Part shown: piece by piece, positions 8,681 to 17,667 of the stretch | How positions within the stretch are numbered: the first letter of the stretch is position 1 | Layout: every line of letters starts with the position of its first letter | Origin: Pectobacterium aroidearum | GTDB taxonomy: Bacteria > Pseudomonadota > Gammaproteobacteria > Enterobacterales > Enterobacteriaceae | Assembly (NCBI RefSeq): GCF_041228105.1 | Contig: NZ_CP166097.1 | Span: 1,860,001 to 1,924,000 of the forward strand | DNA length: 64,000 bases | Reading direction: 5' to 3' | Made by a program: the position numbers and the translations under genes | Notes under the pieces: generated by a model | What the model saw: the letters and a program-made list of their open reading frames with translations, nothing else | Databases searched by the model: none | Told to the model about the DNA's origin: nothing

Positions 8681-8995
8681 ATGTTGATCAGTACCATGGA
8701 TAACGCCGTGATTGGTAAGCGATTAAGACTAGCCCGAGTGAACAAGGGATTAAAGCAGGCAGAGCTCGGTTGCCTAGCTGGTCTGGATGAGGAAACAGCA
8801 AGCTCTCGTGTGAGCCAATATGAAAGAGAAATCAGTGCGCCAGATTTTGGGCTGGTTTCTCGGTTCGCTACAGTGCTGGATGTTCCTGAAGCGTATTTCT
8901 ATGCCGTCGATGACGATCTCGCCACCTTGATCTTACAGTATCACCGTTTCAAGAAAGCCAACCCAAACTCCACGCTGCTCATCACACCTCAGTAA
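8681..8995 (+). CDS. XRE-family regulator (copy 1)
   Basis: A 104-residue helix-turn-helix protein: VIGKRLRLARVNKGLKQAELGCLAGLDEETASSRVSQYEREISAPDFGLVSRFATVLDVPEAYFYAVDDDLATLILQYHRF. Residues 10-75 form a Cro/C1-type domain. The exact start is uncertain (ATG 8681, ATG 8696 or the conserved GTG before IGKRLR). It is the first of two tandem paralogues and is divergent from a Ner-like gene. Confidence 0.9.
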   Translation: MLISTMDNAVIGKRLRLARVNKGLKQAELGCLAGLDEETASSRVSQYEREISAPDFGLVSRFATVLDVPEAYFYAVDDDLATLILQYHRFKKANPNSTLLITPQ

Positions 8996-9179
8996 GGTTG
9001 GTGCCCTAATGCGTCTGGTGTTCAATTCCTGTGCGTTTACCCTTCTAAATTTAATTATTCCTACTCTCAATAAATTAAATCTTCATTTTTGAGTTTAAAA
9101 CAACCAAAAATAAATTTTAAATTTACTGGGTAAAGAACCACTTCAAGAGAGGTATAGCGGGAACGGCGATAATCGGCTT

Positions 9180-9494
9180 ATGTTAATCTGCGAAGCAGGT
9201 AATTCCGTGATTGGTAAACGATTAAGACTGGCGCGAGTGAATGCAGGATTAAAACAGGTCGAGCTCGGTTGTCTCGCTGGACTGGATGAAGAGACGTCGA
9301 GTTCCCGCGTAAGCCAATATGAAAGGGAAGTCAGTTCACCAGATTTTGGTCTGGTTTGCCGTTTTGCGGCGGTGCTGGATGTGCCGGAAGCCTACTTTTA
9401 TGCTGTCGATGAAGATCTCGCAACGCTAATATTGCAATACCATCGTTATAAGAAAAGTAACCCTAATTCTACGTTGTTGATTACCCCGCAATAG
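9180..9494 (+). CDS. XRE-family regulator (copy 2)
   Basis: A 104-residue paralogue of the preceding gene, about 85 percent identical by eye over the whole length, including the C-terminal NPNSTLLITPQ. The upstream DNA is also related (both copies have AAAACAACCAAAAATAAA followed by GATAATC before the start), so the duplicated unit is a gene plus its promoter, about 500 bp long. Retention of both open frames suggests both are functional. Confidence 0.9.
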   Translation: MLICEAGNSVIGKRLRLARVNAGLKQVELGCLAGLDEETSSSRVSQYEREVSSPDFGLVCRFAAVLDVPEAYFYAVDEDLATLILQYHRYKKSNPNSTLLITPQ

Positions 9495-9585
9495 ACCTTC
9501 ATTCATGTATCCGGCCTGAGCAATTTCCTGACGTTTCTCGATTTTTTGTGAAATGCTGAGGGAAAAACGTTCTCGCAGTCCGAAA

Positions 9586-9611
9586 AGCAGGTCCTGTTAT
9601 CAGGATCTGCT
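9586..9611. terminator. Terminator between XRE copy 2 and integrase
   Basis: AGCAGGTCCTG and CAGGATCTGCT form an 11-bp stem with one mismatch and loop TTAT. It lies between the converging XRE and integrase genes and could stop both transcripts. Confidence 0.65.
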
Positions 9612-9628
9612 TTCCAGAGTGTTATCGA

Positions 9629-10900
9629 TCAGGCAGTTCCGACCGTCTTATGTTGTTGAGCATAAATGTATGGCGCAACATATTCTTCCCGGTTGGTATC
9701 CAGATAATCTGACCACCACTGCATCATCGCTTTACGAGCATCGAGATATTCAGCTTTATGGATGTAAGCCGCTCGAACGCTATTGCGTTCTTGATGGCTC
9801 ATCTGTCGTTCAACCGCATCCTGCGCCCACAGTCCAGATTCCATCAGCGCACTACAGGCCATTGCCCGGAATCCGTGGCCGCAAATTTCATCTTTCGTGT
9901 CATACCCCATCAAGCGTAGCGCCTTGTTGATGGTGTTTTCGCACATTGGCTTATATGGATTATGGTCACCGGGGAATATCAGCTCCTGATGCCCGGATAT
10001 TTCCCGTATCTGTTTCAGAATAGTGATGGACTGACGGGAGAGGGGAACGATATGCGGCGTGCGCATTTTTGCACCACGCCCGGAATAACGCACACCGGAG
10101 ATAGCTTCACGGGTAGCCGGAATGGTCCAGATTTTGTTTCTGAAATCGATCTCAGACCAACGGGCAAAGCGCAACTCGCTGGAACGGATGAATAGGTGCA
10201 GGGTGAGTGAGACCGCCAAGCGGGTTAATTCTCGTCCTTGCTTGTAGTCCTCAATGCGAGTCAGTAGTTCAGGTAGCCGCTCCAGCGAAAGGGCAGGGTA
10301 GTGACGTTTAACGGGAGGGGCAATAATGCCGTCCAGATTTGCCGCCGGGTTGTGCTCTATCAACTCCTGATGCACGGCATGACGCATGATGTTGCACATA
10401 TGCTGTCGGGTTCGTGCCGCCACTTCCAGCAAACCTTTTTTCTCAATCCCTCTCAGTAGGTCGATGAAGTGGCGAGTTTTCAGTTCTGTGACTGGCTGGT
10501 GTCCAATGATCGGGAAAATATGGTTATTCATGCTGGCGAGAAGACGGGCGGCATGGTTCTCTGACCAGGTTCTGTTGCTCTTATGCCAGCTCAATGCCAC
10601 GGTTTTAAAACTTTTTGCAGGGGAACGAGCTGCCTTTTCAGCGGCACGTTGCTGCGCAGGGTTGATATTTTGCACCAGCAGTTTGCGGAGTTCGTCACGT
10701 TTCTGGCGTGCTTCTGACAGACTGATTAACGGATAAGCGCCCAGCGCTATGCGGGTCTCTTTGCCAAAAAAATAGTATCTGAAGTACCAGAGGCGCGAAC
10801 CAGTAGGTTTAACGTGAAGATACAGGCCGTGTGAATCGGATAGTTTTATGGGGGTAACAGGTGGTTTTAAGTTGCGGATTTTAGTGTCGTTAAGAGACAT
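9629..10900 (-). CDS. P4-type tyrosine integrase of island 1
   Basis: A 423-residue tyrosine recombinase. The N-terminal arm-binding domain (DTKIRNLKPPVTPIKLSDSHGLYLHVKPTGSRLWYFRY, DUF4102 type) is followed by a SAM-like core-binding domain and the catalytic domain: Arg in LHLFIRSSELRFARW, HGFRAMA for the His-x-x-Arg box, and the late HQERNSVRAAYIHK segment with the nucleophilic Tyr. The start lies 158 bp from the 23-bp tRNA-Asn repeat at 11058, the same geometry as the integrase at 37818. It should integrate and excise the island to its left at tRNA-Asn. Confidence 0.95.
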   Translation of the reverse strand: MSLNDTKIRNLKPPVTPIKLSDSHGLYLHVKPTGSRLWYFRYYFFGKETRIALGAYPLISLSEARQKRDELRKLLVQNINPAQQRAAEKAARSPAKSFKTVALSWHKSNRTWSENHAARLLASMNNHIFPIIGHQPVTELKTRHFIDLLRGIEKKGLLEVAARTRQHMCNIMRHAVHQELIEHNPAANLDGIIAPPVKRHYPALSLERLPELLTRIEDYKQGRELTRLAVSLTLHLFIRSSELRFARWSEIDFRNKIWTIPATREAISGVRYSGRGAKMRTPHIVPLSRQSITILKQIREISGHQELIFPGDHNPYKPMCENTINKALRLMGYDTKDEICGHGFRAMACSALMESGLWAQDAVERQMSHQERNSVRAAYIHKAEYLDARKAMMQWWSDYLDTNREEYVAPYIYAQQHKTVGTA

Positions 10901-11057
10901 ATGCGGGTCACTCCATTATCGAACCGGAAAGACCCCAAATCTGACCACCAAATTCTCCCGATGCGGAGGGTAAACTGAAAATACATCGGGAAGACTTTTC
11001 ACGCTAACTTATTGAATCTGAATCATATAGGGATTCGCAAAGCGGCATGAAAACAAG
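10901..11057. promoter_or_regulatory. Integrase 1 upstream region
   Basis: The region between the integrase start and the att repeat contains CCAAATCTGACC followed by CCAAATTCT around 10933-10954, a short direct repeat that may be the arm-type binding site of this integrase. No gene is visible. Confidence 0.35.
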
Positions 11058-11080
11058 AATTTGGCTCCTCTGACTGGACT
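11058..11080. other. Attachment-site direct repeat (tRNA-Asn 3' end)
   Basis: Twenty-three bases are identical to 39274-39296, which include the 3' end of tRNA-Asn up to the T-loop region. Flanking sequence differs immediately on both sides. This is the junction between island 1 (left) and island 2 (right), and shows tandem integration at the same tRNA gene. Confidence 0.93.
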
Positions 11081-11137
11081 TTAACATGCACCTATCTGGT
11101 TGTTTTTTCATGTTAAAACCGATTTGTCGGAAAACTT

Positions 11138-11156
11138 CTACCAACAAATCTACCAA
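11138..11156. other. Candidate integrase arm-type site, left end of island 2
   Basis: CTACCAACAAATCTACCAA here matches 39144-39162 at 18 of 19 positions, in the same orientation. Both lie inside island 2 within about 135 bp of its att repeats, as expected for arm sites bound by a P4-type integrase. Confidence 0.6.
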
Positions 11157-11304
11157 TAACACTATCTGTTTTTAGAAACCAATGTCAATAAGAACCTAAG
11201 CTAACTTTCGTTGCTGTGGCAGGGATGAGGGTAACTGGCACTGAGAAATCGCGGGTCAGCCTGAATCAACTATCCTTTCTGGACGGAAGAACAAAAGACA
11301 CTGG

Positions 11305-12183
11305 ATGGCAATAATGAAAAACTTGTCAGACAAAGGCATTAAAGAAATCGAAAAATGGCTAAATATTGATACCTATCGTCAGTTTGAAAACATATCCCTT
11401 GAGCGGCTTTATCATGAGCTAGTGGTGAGGGCGCTATTTTTTAAACCTGATCATGGGGATTATGAACGCTTTCTGGTTGAAACTTATGCAGCCAGTATCT
11501 TCCGAGGGGAGCCACTCCTCATTACAGATAGTCATATGAACCGACTTAAAACAGAAGCCAGGCTTTCGTTATCCCCATACTTCTCTGTAACAACAACCGG
11601 AATGCTGGCCGATCTTTGTATTTACGGGATGAAGAAGTCTCTGTTTGGTCAGCATAACCTTGATGAGTATTGGATTGATGAAAAAGTCGCAAATATCCCG
11701 GTTGCGGAGGCTATGCCGGAATTATGTCAACATAGTGTGATGATTGATATAGACCTCACCAGTGGCACAGACGAAGAAATCACTGAATCACTGAAAGCCA
11801 TGCTTCCTCAGTGGCGTAAAATCCGGGGGATTGAGCCAGAACCATCAGACTCTGTTCGCTTTGGCTATGGAACGATTAAGAAAATTATCAATTACAGGTT
11901 GCTCCCGATACTTGACATACTTATCTGGGCAAAGCGCAATGATATCCGGGTGTCAGATGATCGCCTTTCCACTCTGCTCCACAGCGATACTGATAAGGAA
12001 GATAAAACAAGAACGGGTAGTCGCATAAAGGATACCGACAAACCCCTTGCGATTAAAACAGTCAGTAAGTCATTCATCCTTCAGTTTCATCATTTTCTCA
12101 ACAAGAATCCCGACTTGAGAGATACAAAAGTGTCTGAGGTCATGAAGCGCGCAGATAAGGAGGCAGATAAGGAGAAAAATTAG
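11305..12183 (+). CDS. DUF6387-like element protein
   Basis: A 292-residue protein I associate with the DUF6387 group found next to AlpA genes in enterobacterial islands; this is from memory of the neighbourhood and of the N-terminus (IKEIEKWLNIDTYRQFENISLERLYHELVVRALFF). It looks soluble. The C-terminus is highly charged (KRADKEADKEKN). It is the first gene inside the left end of island 2, followed by an AlpA-like gene. An in-frame ATG at 11314 is an alternative start. The function is unknown. Confidence 0.55.
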   Translation: MAIMKNLSDKGIKEIEKWLNIDTYRQFENISLERLYHELVVRALFFKPDHGDYERFLVETYAASIFRGEPLLITDSHMNRLKTEARLSLSPYFSVTTTGMLADLCIYGMKKSLFGQHNLDEYWIDEKVANIPVAEAMPELCQHSVMIDIDLTSGTDEEITESLKAMLPQWRKIRGIEPEPSDSVRFGYGTIKKIINYRLLPILDILIWAKRNDIRVSDDRLSTLLHSDTDKEDKTRTGSRIKDTDKPLAIKTVSKSFILQFHHFLNKNPDLRDTKVSEVMKRADKEADKEKN

Positions 12184-12261
12184 GGAAGTCTGGAGGTGCT
12201 GAAGTTCGCTTGTTTCTCTGATTTTTTCATATAGTCTCTTCTAAAACCAATAGGAGAGACT

Positions 12262-12465
12262 ATGAATACCCAGAATCGCCTTATTCGTTTCCCAGAAGTA
12301 ATGAGAAAAACCGGCTTTGGAAAAGCCTGGCTCTATCGTCTTATTAGTGAAGAGCGTTTCCCCCAACCTGTAAAAATCGGTATCCGGGCTGTTGCATTTG
12401 TTGAAAATGAAATTGATGAATGGATATTGACTGCTATCGAAAAGAGAAAATCTTTTAAAGGGTAG
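12262..12465 (+). CDS. AlpA-family excisionase-like regulator
   Basis: A 67-residue AlpA/excisionase-like winged helix: LIRFPEVMRKTGFGKAWLYRLISEERFPQPVKIGIRAVAFVENEIDEWI. It resembles the AlpA of island 1 and should serve the island 2 integrase at the other end as activator or directionality factor. TAGGAGAG precedes the ATG. Confidence 0.9.
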   Translation: MNTQNRLIRFPEVMRKTGFGKAWLYRLISEERFPQPVKIGIRAVAFVENEIDEWILTAIEKRKSFKG

Positions 12466-13016
12466 GTGATTTAAGTGAAAAGGATATGTTTTAATAAAAG
12501 TGTAAAGTTTACCTATGGGAATTGATGCATTCTTTACAAAATACTTTACATTTTATCAAAAAGTCCTTTATTTAAAAGACTTCTAAGGGAGATCGGTATG
12601 GATATATGCATCTAAATATCCCAGAATTCTTACGGGTTATACTCGCATTTTTATCAAACAAATAATTTGTATTGTTATATATATCTATATTGCTATTTAT
12701 TATTTCTTCATTTTTAGTTTTTAATAAATTAAACATTTCTATTCGATTAAAATAAAACAAATAATTAACTATATTATTTCTATTTTCATCGGCTTGAAAT
12801 AAATCTTTAATTTCCATCTTATTGATTAAGGAATTAAATTCTTCTTTTTTATTTTTTCTTACTAGCCGTACCTGTTTATTTTATGTCAAATAATTTCCTT
12901 CAAGATATTAATAAATAAATGAATTAGTCCATTTATTTGTAAAAGGTTGACTTATTTAATTTGTAGATATATTAGATAAGTCAGGACGATATTAAAATGT
13001 AAAGTTTGAGGGAGCT
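12466..13016. other. AT-rich stretch before the recombinase set
   Basis: A very AT-rich stretch holding a doubtful minus-strand frame (12572-12817). The word TGTAAAGTTT occurs at 12500-12509 and at 12998-13007, just before the recombinase operon, and a related reverse-complement form (CTTTACA) lies near 12550. These may be protein-binding repeats or traces of the recombinase set's insertion. Confidence 0.4.
12572..12817 (-). CDS. Doubtful small ORF or gene fragment
   Basis: An 81-codon frame, Asn/Ile/Lys-rich with no recognised domain. The frame stays open upstream of the ATG for about 20 codons without a start, so it may be the truncated end of a gene cut by an insertion. Only a weak ribosome site is visible. 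Confidence 0.25.
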   Translation of the reverse strand: MEIKDLFQADENRNNIVNYLFYFNRIEMFNLLKTKNEEIINSNIDIYNNTNYLFDKNASITRKNSGIFRCIYPYRSPLEVF

Positions 13017-14221
13017 ATGGGATATAAAATAAAAAAATTCATTATGAGTAATGGTGGGCGAGAATGCCTAATCCTTGATAAAGAAACTAAACTGCCAGTT
13101 ATCTATCAAAATCTTTTTCTTATCACAAATATCAGGAATAAAAGTGCTACTGCATCAACGATGGAGATAGTTGCAACTAACCTACTAATTTTCAGTAATT
13201 TCTTAAAGAGTAGAGAAATAGATATAATAGAAAGAATTAAGATTAGAACATATCTCAGTATTGCTGAAATAGATGACCTGGTAAGATACGCAAAACAAAG
13301 GTTCGACAAACAGAAAATAACAAATATAAAACGGATGAATAGCAGTCCTCTTGCTAAGAAGACCTTTAGTTATAGGATATATGTTTTTTCAAATTACCTT
13401 AAATGGTTGTGTGGATTAGTTCATTCCAGAATGGGAATTAATGCTAATAATGAAGTAGACGATTTTATTGAAAGTATTAGAGCTCATACTCCGAAAAAGC
13501 GTTCATTAAATATGAATGATAGATATGATAAATCTTTAAGTGACGAGGAGATAAAAATACTTTTCAGTCTGTTAGAAATTGGGGGGGTAAAAATCCTTTT
13601 CAAAAGGAAGTTCAGGTAAGAAACAGGCTTATCTTCTCCTTGCTTTTGAATTTAGGTTTAAGAGCTGGTGAATTACTCAATCTTAAAATAGATGATTTTG
13701 ATCTCAGAGAAAACACTCTGAGTATTATAAGAAGACATGACTCAAAAGAAGATAGAAGACCTTATCAGCCATTAGTCAAAACGGGTGAGAGAGTTATTCC
13801 ATTGTCCGAAAATTTAGTCCGTGAAATTTTCAGCTACATAGAAGATAGCAGGGATAATATGGCTAAGAGGAAAAAACATAATTTCTTATTAGTGGCTCAC
13901 TGCACTGGAAAAAGCGCTGGAGAACCTTTAAGTATTTCAGCTTATGAGAAAGTAATATCAACCTTGAAAGGAGCAAGTCCAGAATTATCCCGCCTATCAG
14001 GTCATAGATTAAGGCATTCCTGGAATTATATATTTTCAAAGGAAATTGAAGGATCTAATTTAGAAGCTAACGTAGTGAAACATTTAGTGCGTTATATTAT
14101 GGGTTGGGCGAAAGATTCAACAATGCCTGATCATTACAATTTCAAATACATATCGCAACAAGAAAAATACTTTTTACTAAGCGTTTACGATTCAATTAAC
14201 AGAATAATTAATGGAGGCTAA
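13017..14221 (+). pseudogene. Tyrosine recombinase interrupted at a G7 tract
   Basis: Two frames together encode one recombinase of about 400 residues. The first (13017-13619) has an N-terminal core-binding-like region; the second (from about 13583) carries the catalytic part with NLGLRAGELLNLKIDDFDL (Arg box) and RLSGHRLRHSW (His-x-x-Arg). They separate at seven G residues at 13581-13587. With 5 or 8 G the frames would join (reading IGGKNPF or IGGGKNPF). It therefore looks like a one-step frameshift in a homopolymer: decay, phase variation or a sequencing error. It overlaps the next recombinase gene, forming a four-gene operon. Confidence 0.85.
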
Positions 14222-14222
14222 A

Positions 14223-15533
14223 GTGAAAATAAAATTTATTGAAAATGAGGAGGTGTTTTTAGCCAAGAGGTTTGGATATAGTTTCAAACTTTCAGACCGT
14301 AAATGGCAATTAGACAAAGAAATCTGTGTATGCCCGCATAAAGTGGTAGAAAGGATGCCCGAACTGATGAGGCTTGGTTACCTAAAGACATTGGCTTACT
14401 ATGCTTCTGAATATAGTCCAGGTTATATTAAAAATATTAATAGTCTGTTCCATAAGTGGTTTGAGATAGTGAGCATAAATACGATTGATGATAAGGCAGT
14501 ATATCAGTTTGATTTTTATTTAGGCCCAGATAAAAACTACAAACTAAACACTATTAAGTCTTTTATCATCAAATGGAAAAAATTCAAGTATCCTGGGGTA
14601 GAAACAACAGCTCTTAGAGTGATGGAAACAATAAAAATAACGCCGAACCAAACTGGAGAAGCTGTCAAAAGACGAGATCCAAATAGAGGTCCATTAACTG
14701 AAACTGAACTCAATACCATCCTTGTAAGTGTTAGCAAGCTTTACCAGGAGAAGAAAATTGATAGCTATTTATATTGCTATATTATGTTGTTGGTAAAAAC
14801 AGGAAGAAGACCATTACAGTTAACCTCTCTTAAAGCTAAAGATCTCATTCAAAAAGAAGAAGGGTATTTTCTTAATATACCAAGAGTCAAGCAGGGAAAA
14901 GATTTCAGGAAAGAATTCAATATGATAATGATAGATAGTGTGTTGTATGAAAATTTATTGATACTGATTAATGAAAATCAGGCTTTTGCTGAAGATAAAT
15001 TTGGTGTTGATATTAGTCATCTAAAAAAAGAGTTACCCATTTTTATGGATTTTGAAAAGATGGTTGAAATAAAAACTATTGCAAGTTTTTCATCTTACTT
15101 GACGATGGATTATCTTCACATGAAGAATTCATTTATCTCAAGAAAATTAAAAAGGTTTCCTGTTGAATTTAATGTCCTTTCAGAAAGGACTAACTGCTAT
15201 TTAGAACTCAATGCCAGAAGGTTCAGGTATACATTAGGGAGTCGTATGGCTAATGAAGGTGCATCGATTGAGGTCATTGCTAAAGCATTAGATCATAAAT
15301 CAATAAACTCATCTGGAATATATATAAAAAACAGTCCTGACAATGTTCCTGATATCGACAACAGACTGCATTCATTTTTTGCTCCCCTAGCTAAGATATT
15401 TATGGGAGAAGAAAGCGTAGAAAGCAAAAAATCTTTCATTAATTATATTTTGAGTTCTTACGGGCTAACTGACGATAAGAATGATGGAATTAAATGTTTA
15501 ACCTGCAAAAATTTTAACCCGTGGAGTGCATAA
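14223..15533 (+). CDS. gmtY: Tyrosine recombinase, GmtY-like
   Basis: About 436 residues with a C-terminal catalytic domain: KTGRRPLQLTSLKAKDL (Arg box), NARRFRYTLGSRMANEG (degenerate His/Arg-x-x-Arg box), then ALDHKSINSSGIYIK with the late His and a candidate Tyr. The end (CLTCKNFNPWS) has a CxxC. The GTG at 14223 is preferred because GGAGG lies five bases upstream; an in-frame ATG at 14211 overlaps the previous stop. Order, overlap and sizes fit the gamma-mobile-trio recombinase GmtY; Tn554-like TnpA or a recombinase-in-trio element is the alternative. The recombinase call is firm; the GMT call is from memory of the family. Confidence 0.75.
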   Translation: MKIKFIENEEVFLAKRFGYSFKLSDRKWQLDKEICVCPHKVVERMPELMRLGYLKTLAYYASEYSPGYIKNINSLFHKWFEIVSINTIDDKAVYQFDFYLGPDKNYKLNTIKSFIIKWKKFKYPGVETTALRVMETIKITPNQTGEAVKRRDPNRGPLTETELNTILVSVSKLYQEKKIDSYLYCYIMLLVKTGRRPLQLTSLKAKDLIQKEEGYFLNIPRVKQGKDFRKEFNMIMIDSVLYENLLILINENQAFAEDKFGVDISHLKKELPIFMDFEKMVEIKTIASFSSYLTMDYLHMKNSFISRKLKRFPVEFNVLSERTNCYLELNARRFRYTLGSRMANEGASIEVIAKALDHKSINSSGIYIKNSPDNVPDIDNRLHSFFAPLAKIFMGEESVESKKSFINYILSSYGLTDDKNDGIKCLTCKNFNPWSA

Positions 15534-17164
15534 TGAACAATGTTTTAATATTTGAACCAATCAATACAAATAATCCAGGTGAAAATATCATTAAATTCAT
15601 CGAATTTTTCAAGACAACTATTTTTAATAGCAAGTTAGTAAGTTCATGGGCAAGCAACGTATGGAAAAGATCTTACAGATTTAATAAGTTTAACATGGAA
15701 AACAACTTAAACAGCCAAGAGCCTTTAGATGCCTGCTTTATTGATTTTGCAAAAGCATATATGTTGTATGTTCACTCGTTCAATAAAGCAAAATTGAAAC
15801 CCATAACATTATCAATGTTGAAAATTGTTGAATTTGTTTTATTAAAATCACATGCACAAGCCAATATAATTAATTGCGATAATTTAGTTTTTGATGAATG
15901 TGTAAAATTGGCCTTTAAAAAGTATTCAAGATCACATGCATTTGGTGTCGGAAAGGAGATTGAGAAATTAAGTGCGTTCCTAAATGAAAATAGGATGACT
16001 AACTCATCTTACTTATTTTGGGTAAATCCATTAAAGCATAAGATCACTCAAACCTGGAGTGGTTATGATTATTCACTGGAAGCGCATCCAAAATTGCCTG
16101 ATATCAAGTCAGTTATAGCCATTGCGGAGATTTTTTCAAAGGATGATAAACAATTATCTCTGAGGGATATATTTACTACTTCTGTCCTCGCTTTACTCAT
16201 GTGTGCGCCAGGCCGGATCTCAGAAATTTTAGGTTTACCAGCGGATTGTGAAATCACCGAAAATGATAGTAAGGGTATTCAACGATACGGTTTGAGATTC
16301 TTTTCAGCAAAGGGATATGGGGGAGATATAAAATGGATACCTACTGTAATGATACCTGTAGCTAAAAAAGCTATTAGTAGATTAAAACAGTTATCCAATG
16401 AGGCAAGATTTTTGGCAAGCAAATTTGAAGATAATCACTCTGATTCGTTGGGAAATACACTCAAAAAGAATATACCGGAAGACTTCCCTTGGTATGATGC
16501 AGAGAAGAATATCAAATATTCAAATGCACTATGTTTGTTAAATGAAGGGCAGTTATGTAAAAACAAGACCGTCAGGTCAGACAAATTATTCAGACCTACA
16601 ACTCAGTTTTTTATATTAGATATTATTGATTCAAAGTATATCAAAGGCGAGTTTAATATCTTTAAAAGGCATGGCTATTTTAATGAAGATGGTAGCCCCT
16701 ATTTATTAAGAACACATCAGTTGAGACATCTTCTCAACACATTTTCTCAAATAAATGGTATGGATGAATTTAGCATTGCCCGTTGGTCTGGAAGAAAGCT
16801 TATTTCACAAAATGTGTCTTATGATCACAGGTCGCATCTTCAAATGTCTAAATTGATAAGAGAGGGGGGATCATCAGTATTTATTAACGATCATAGAATA
16901 AAACGAATACCTGTTGTTGATCTAAATTATTTCGATTCATTGAGTAGTGGTGCCATTCTCATTACTAAGCATGGGTGTTGTAAGCATTCATATGCATTTG
17001 AGCCTTGTGGATTTTACCCTTTTAAGGAGTCTGGTATGGACAATGAGGACTTATCTAAAATACAGAATAAAATTATAGAAAGAACACGTTATGATAAAAA
17101 TGATGGAAATATAAATGCTGAGAGATGGTATGAATTTCAAAATAAAATAATAAAAGGAGAGTAA
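15533..17164 (+). CDS. gmtZ: Large tyrosine recombinase, GmtZ-like
   Basis: About 543 residues. Catalytic features lie in the C-terminal half: LALLMCAPGRISEILGLP (Arg box), LRTHQLRHLLNTF (His-x-x-Arg) and SGRKLISQNVSYDH with the candidate Tyr. A Cys-rich patch (KHGCCKHSYAFEPCG) follows and could bind zinc. The ATG at 15533 overlaps the previous stop (TAATG) and has GGAG upstream. A second long recombinase directly before a small helical protein matches the GMT order Y-Z-X. These proteins are thought to act together in moving the island. Confidence 0.75.
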   Translation: MNNVLIFEPINTNNPGENIIKFIEFFKTTIFNSKLVSSWASNVWKRSYRFNKFNMENNLNSQEPLDACFIDFAKAYMLYVHSFNKAKLKPITLSMLKIVEFVLLKSHAQANIINCDNLVFDECVKLAFKKYSRSHAFGVGKEIEKLSAFLNENRMTNSSYLFWVNPLKHKITQTWSGYDYSLEAHPKLPDIKSVIAIAEIFSKDDKQLSLRDIFTTSVLALLMCAPGRISEILGLPADCEITENDSKGIQRYGLRFFSAKGYGGDIKWIPTVMIPVAKKAISRLKQLSNEARFLASKFEDNHSDSLGNTLKKNIPEDFPWYDAEKNIKYSNALCLLNEGQLCKNKTVRSDKLFRPTTQFFILDIIDSKYIKGEFNIFKRHGYFNEDGSPYLLRTHQLRHLLNTFSQINGMDEFSIARWSGRKLISQNVSYDHRSHLQMSKLIREGGSSVFINDHRIKRIPVVDLNYFDSLSSGAILITKHGCCKHSYAFEPCGFYPFKESGMDNEDLSKIQNKIIERTRYDKNDGNINAERWYEFQNKIIKGE

Positions 17165-17563
17165 ATGGCTAAGCATATAAATGGTTTCCATGAAAAGAAG
17201 ATAGTAGATTTAATTAACACATGGCCCACCGATAACAAACTAACCTGGGATACTTTATGTGACAAGTTAATCGAAGTCATTGGAAAAAGACCATCGAGAC
17301 AATCTTTAAGTAGTCATGCAAGGATCGCGGAAAGCTTCAATGTAAAAAAAACCATTATCAAGACTGGTGAAGTCCACAGTGTGAAGCCTGCTAATTTAAA
17401 AGTCGCATCCCAAAGAATTCAAAGGCTTGAAGCAGAGAATGAAGCTTTGAAGGCAATGAATACTCTATATTTAGAGCGGTTTAGTGTATGGATATACAAT
17501 GCGCATCTTAAAAAAATAACACCAGAAGAACTCAATAATCCTTTACCTGAAAAGTTCTTTTAA
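17165..17563 (+). CDS. gmtX: Small helical protein, GmtX-like
   Basis: A 132-residue protein starting directly after the GmtZ-like stop, with AAGGAGAG upstream. Residues 75-105 (KVASQRIQRLEAENEALKAMNTLYLERF) form a clear coiled coil, as in GmtX and the Tn554 TnpC-like proteins that close recombinase operons. The N-terminal part (TWDTLCDKLIEVIGKRPSRQSLSSHARI) looks like a small DNA-binding helical domain. It is probably an accessory protein of the recombinases. Confidence 0.7.
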   Translation: MAKHINGFHEKKIVDLINTWPTDNKLTWDTLCDKLIEVIGKRPSRQSLSSHARIAESFNVKKTIIKTGEVHSVKPANLKVASQRIQRLEAENEALKAMNTLYLERFSVWIYNAHLKKITPEELNNPLPEKFF

Positions 17564-17667
17564 TATAAATCGATAGGTTTTAGCTATTGACATGGTTAAA
17601 TATTATGATATTTGTTTAGTTGTCAGGATGACAATTGATAATAATGTAAATGCAAGGATGCATAGTT

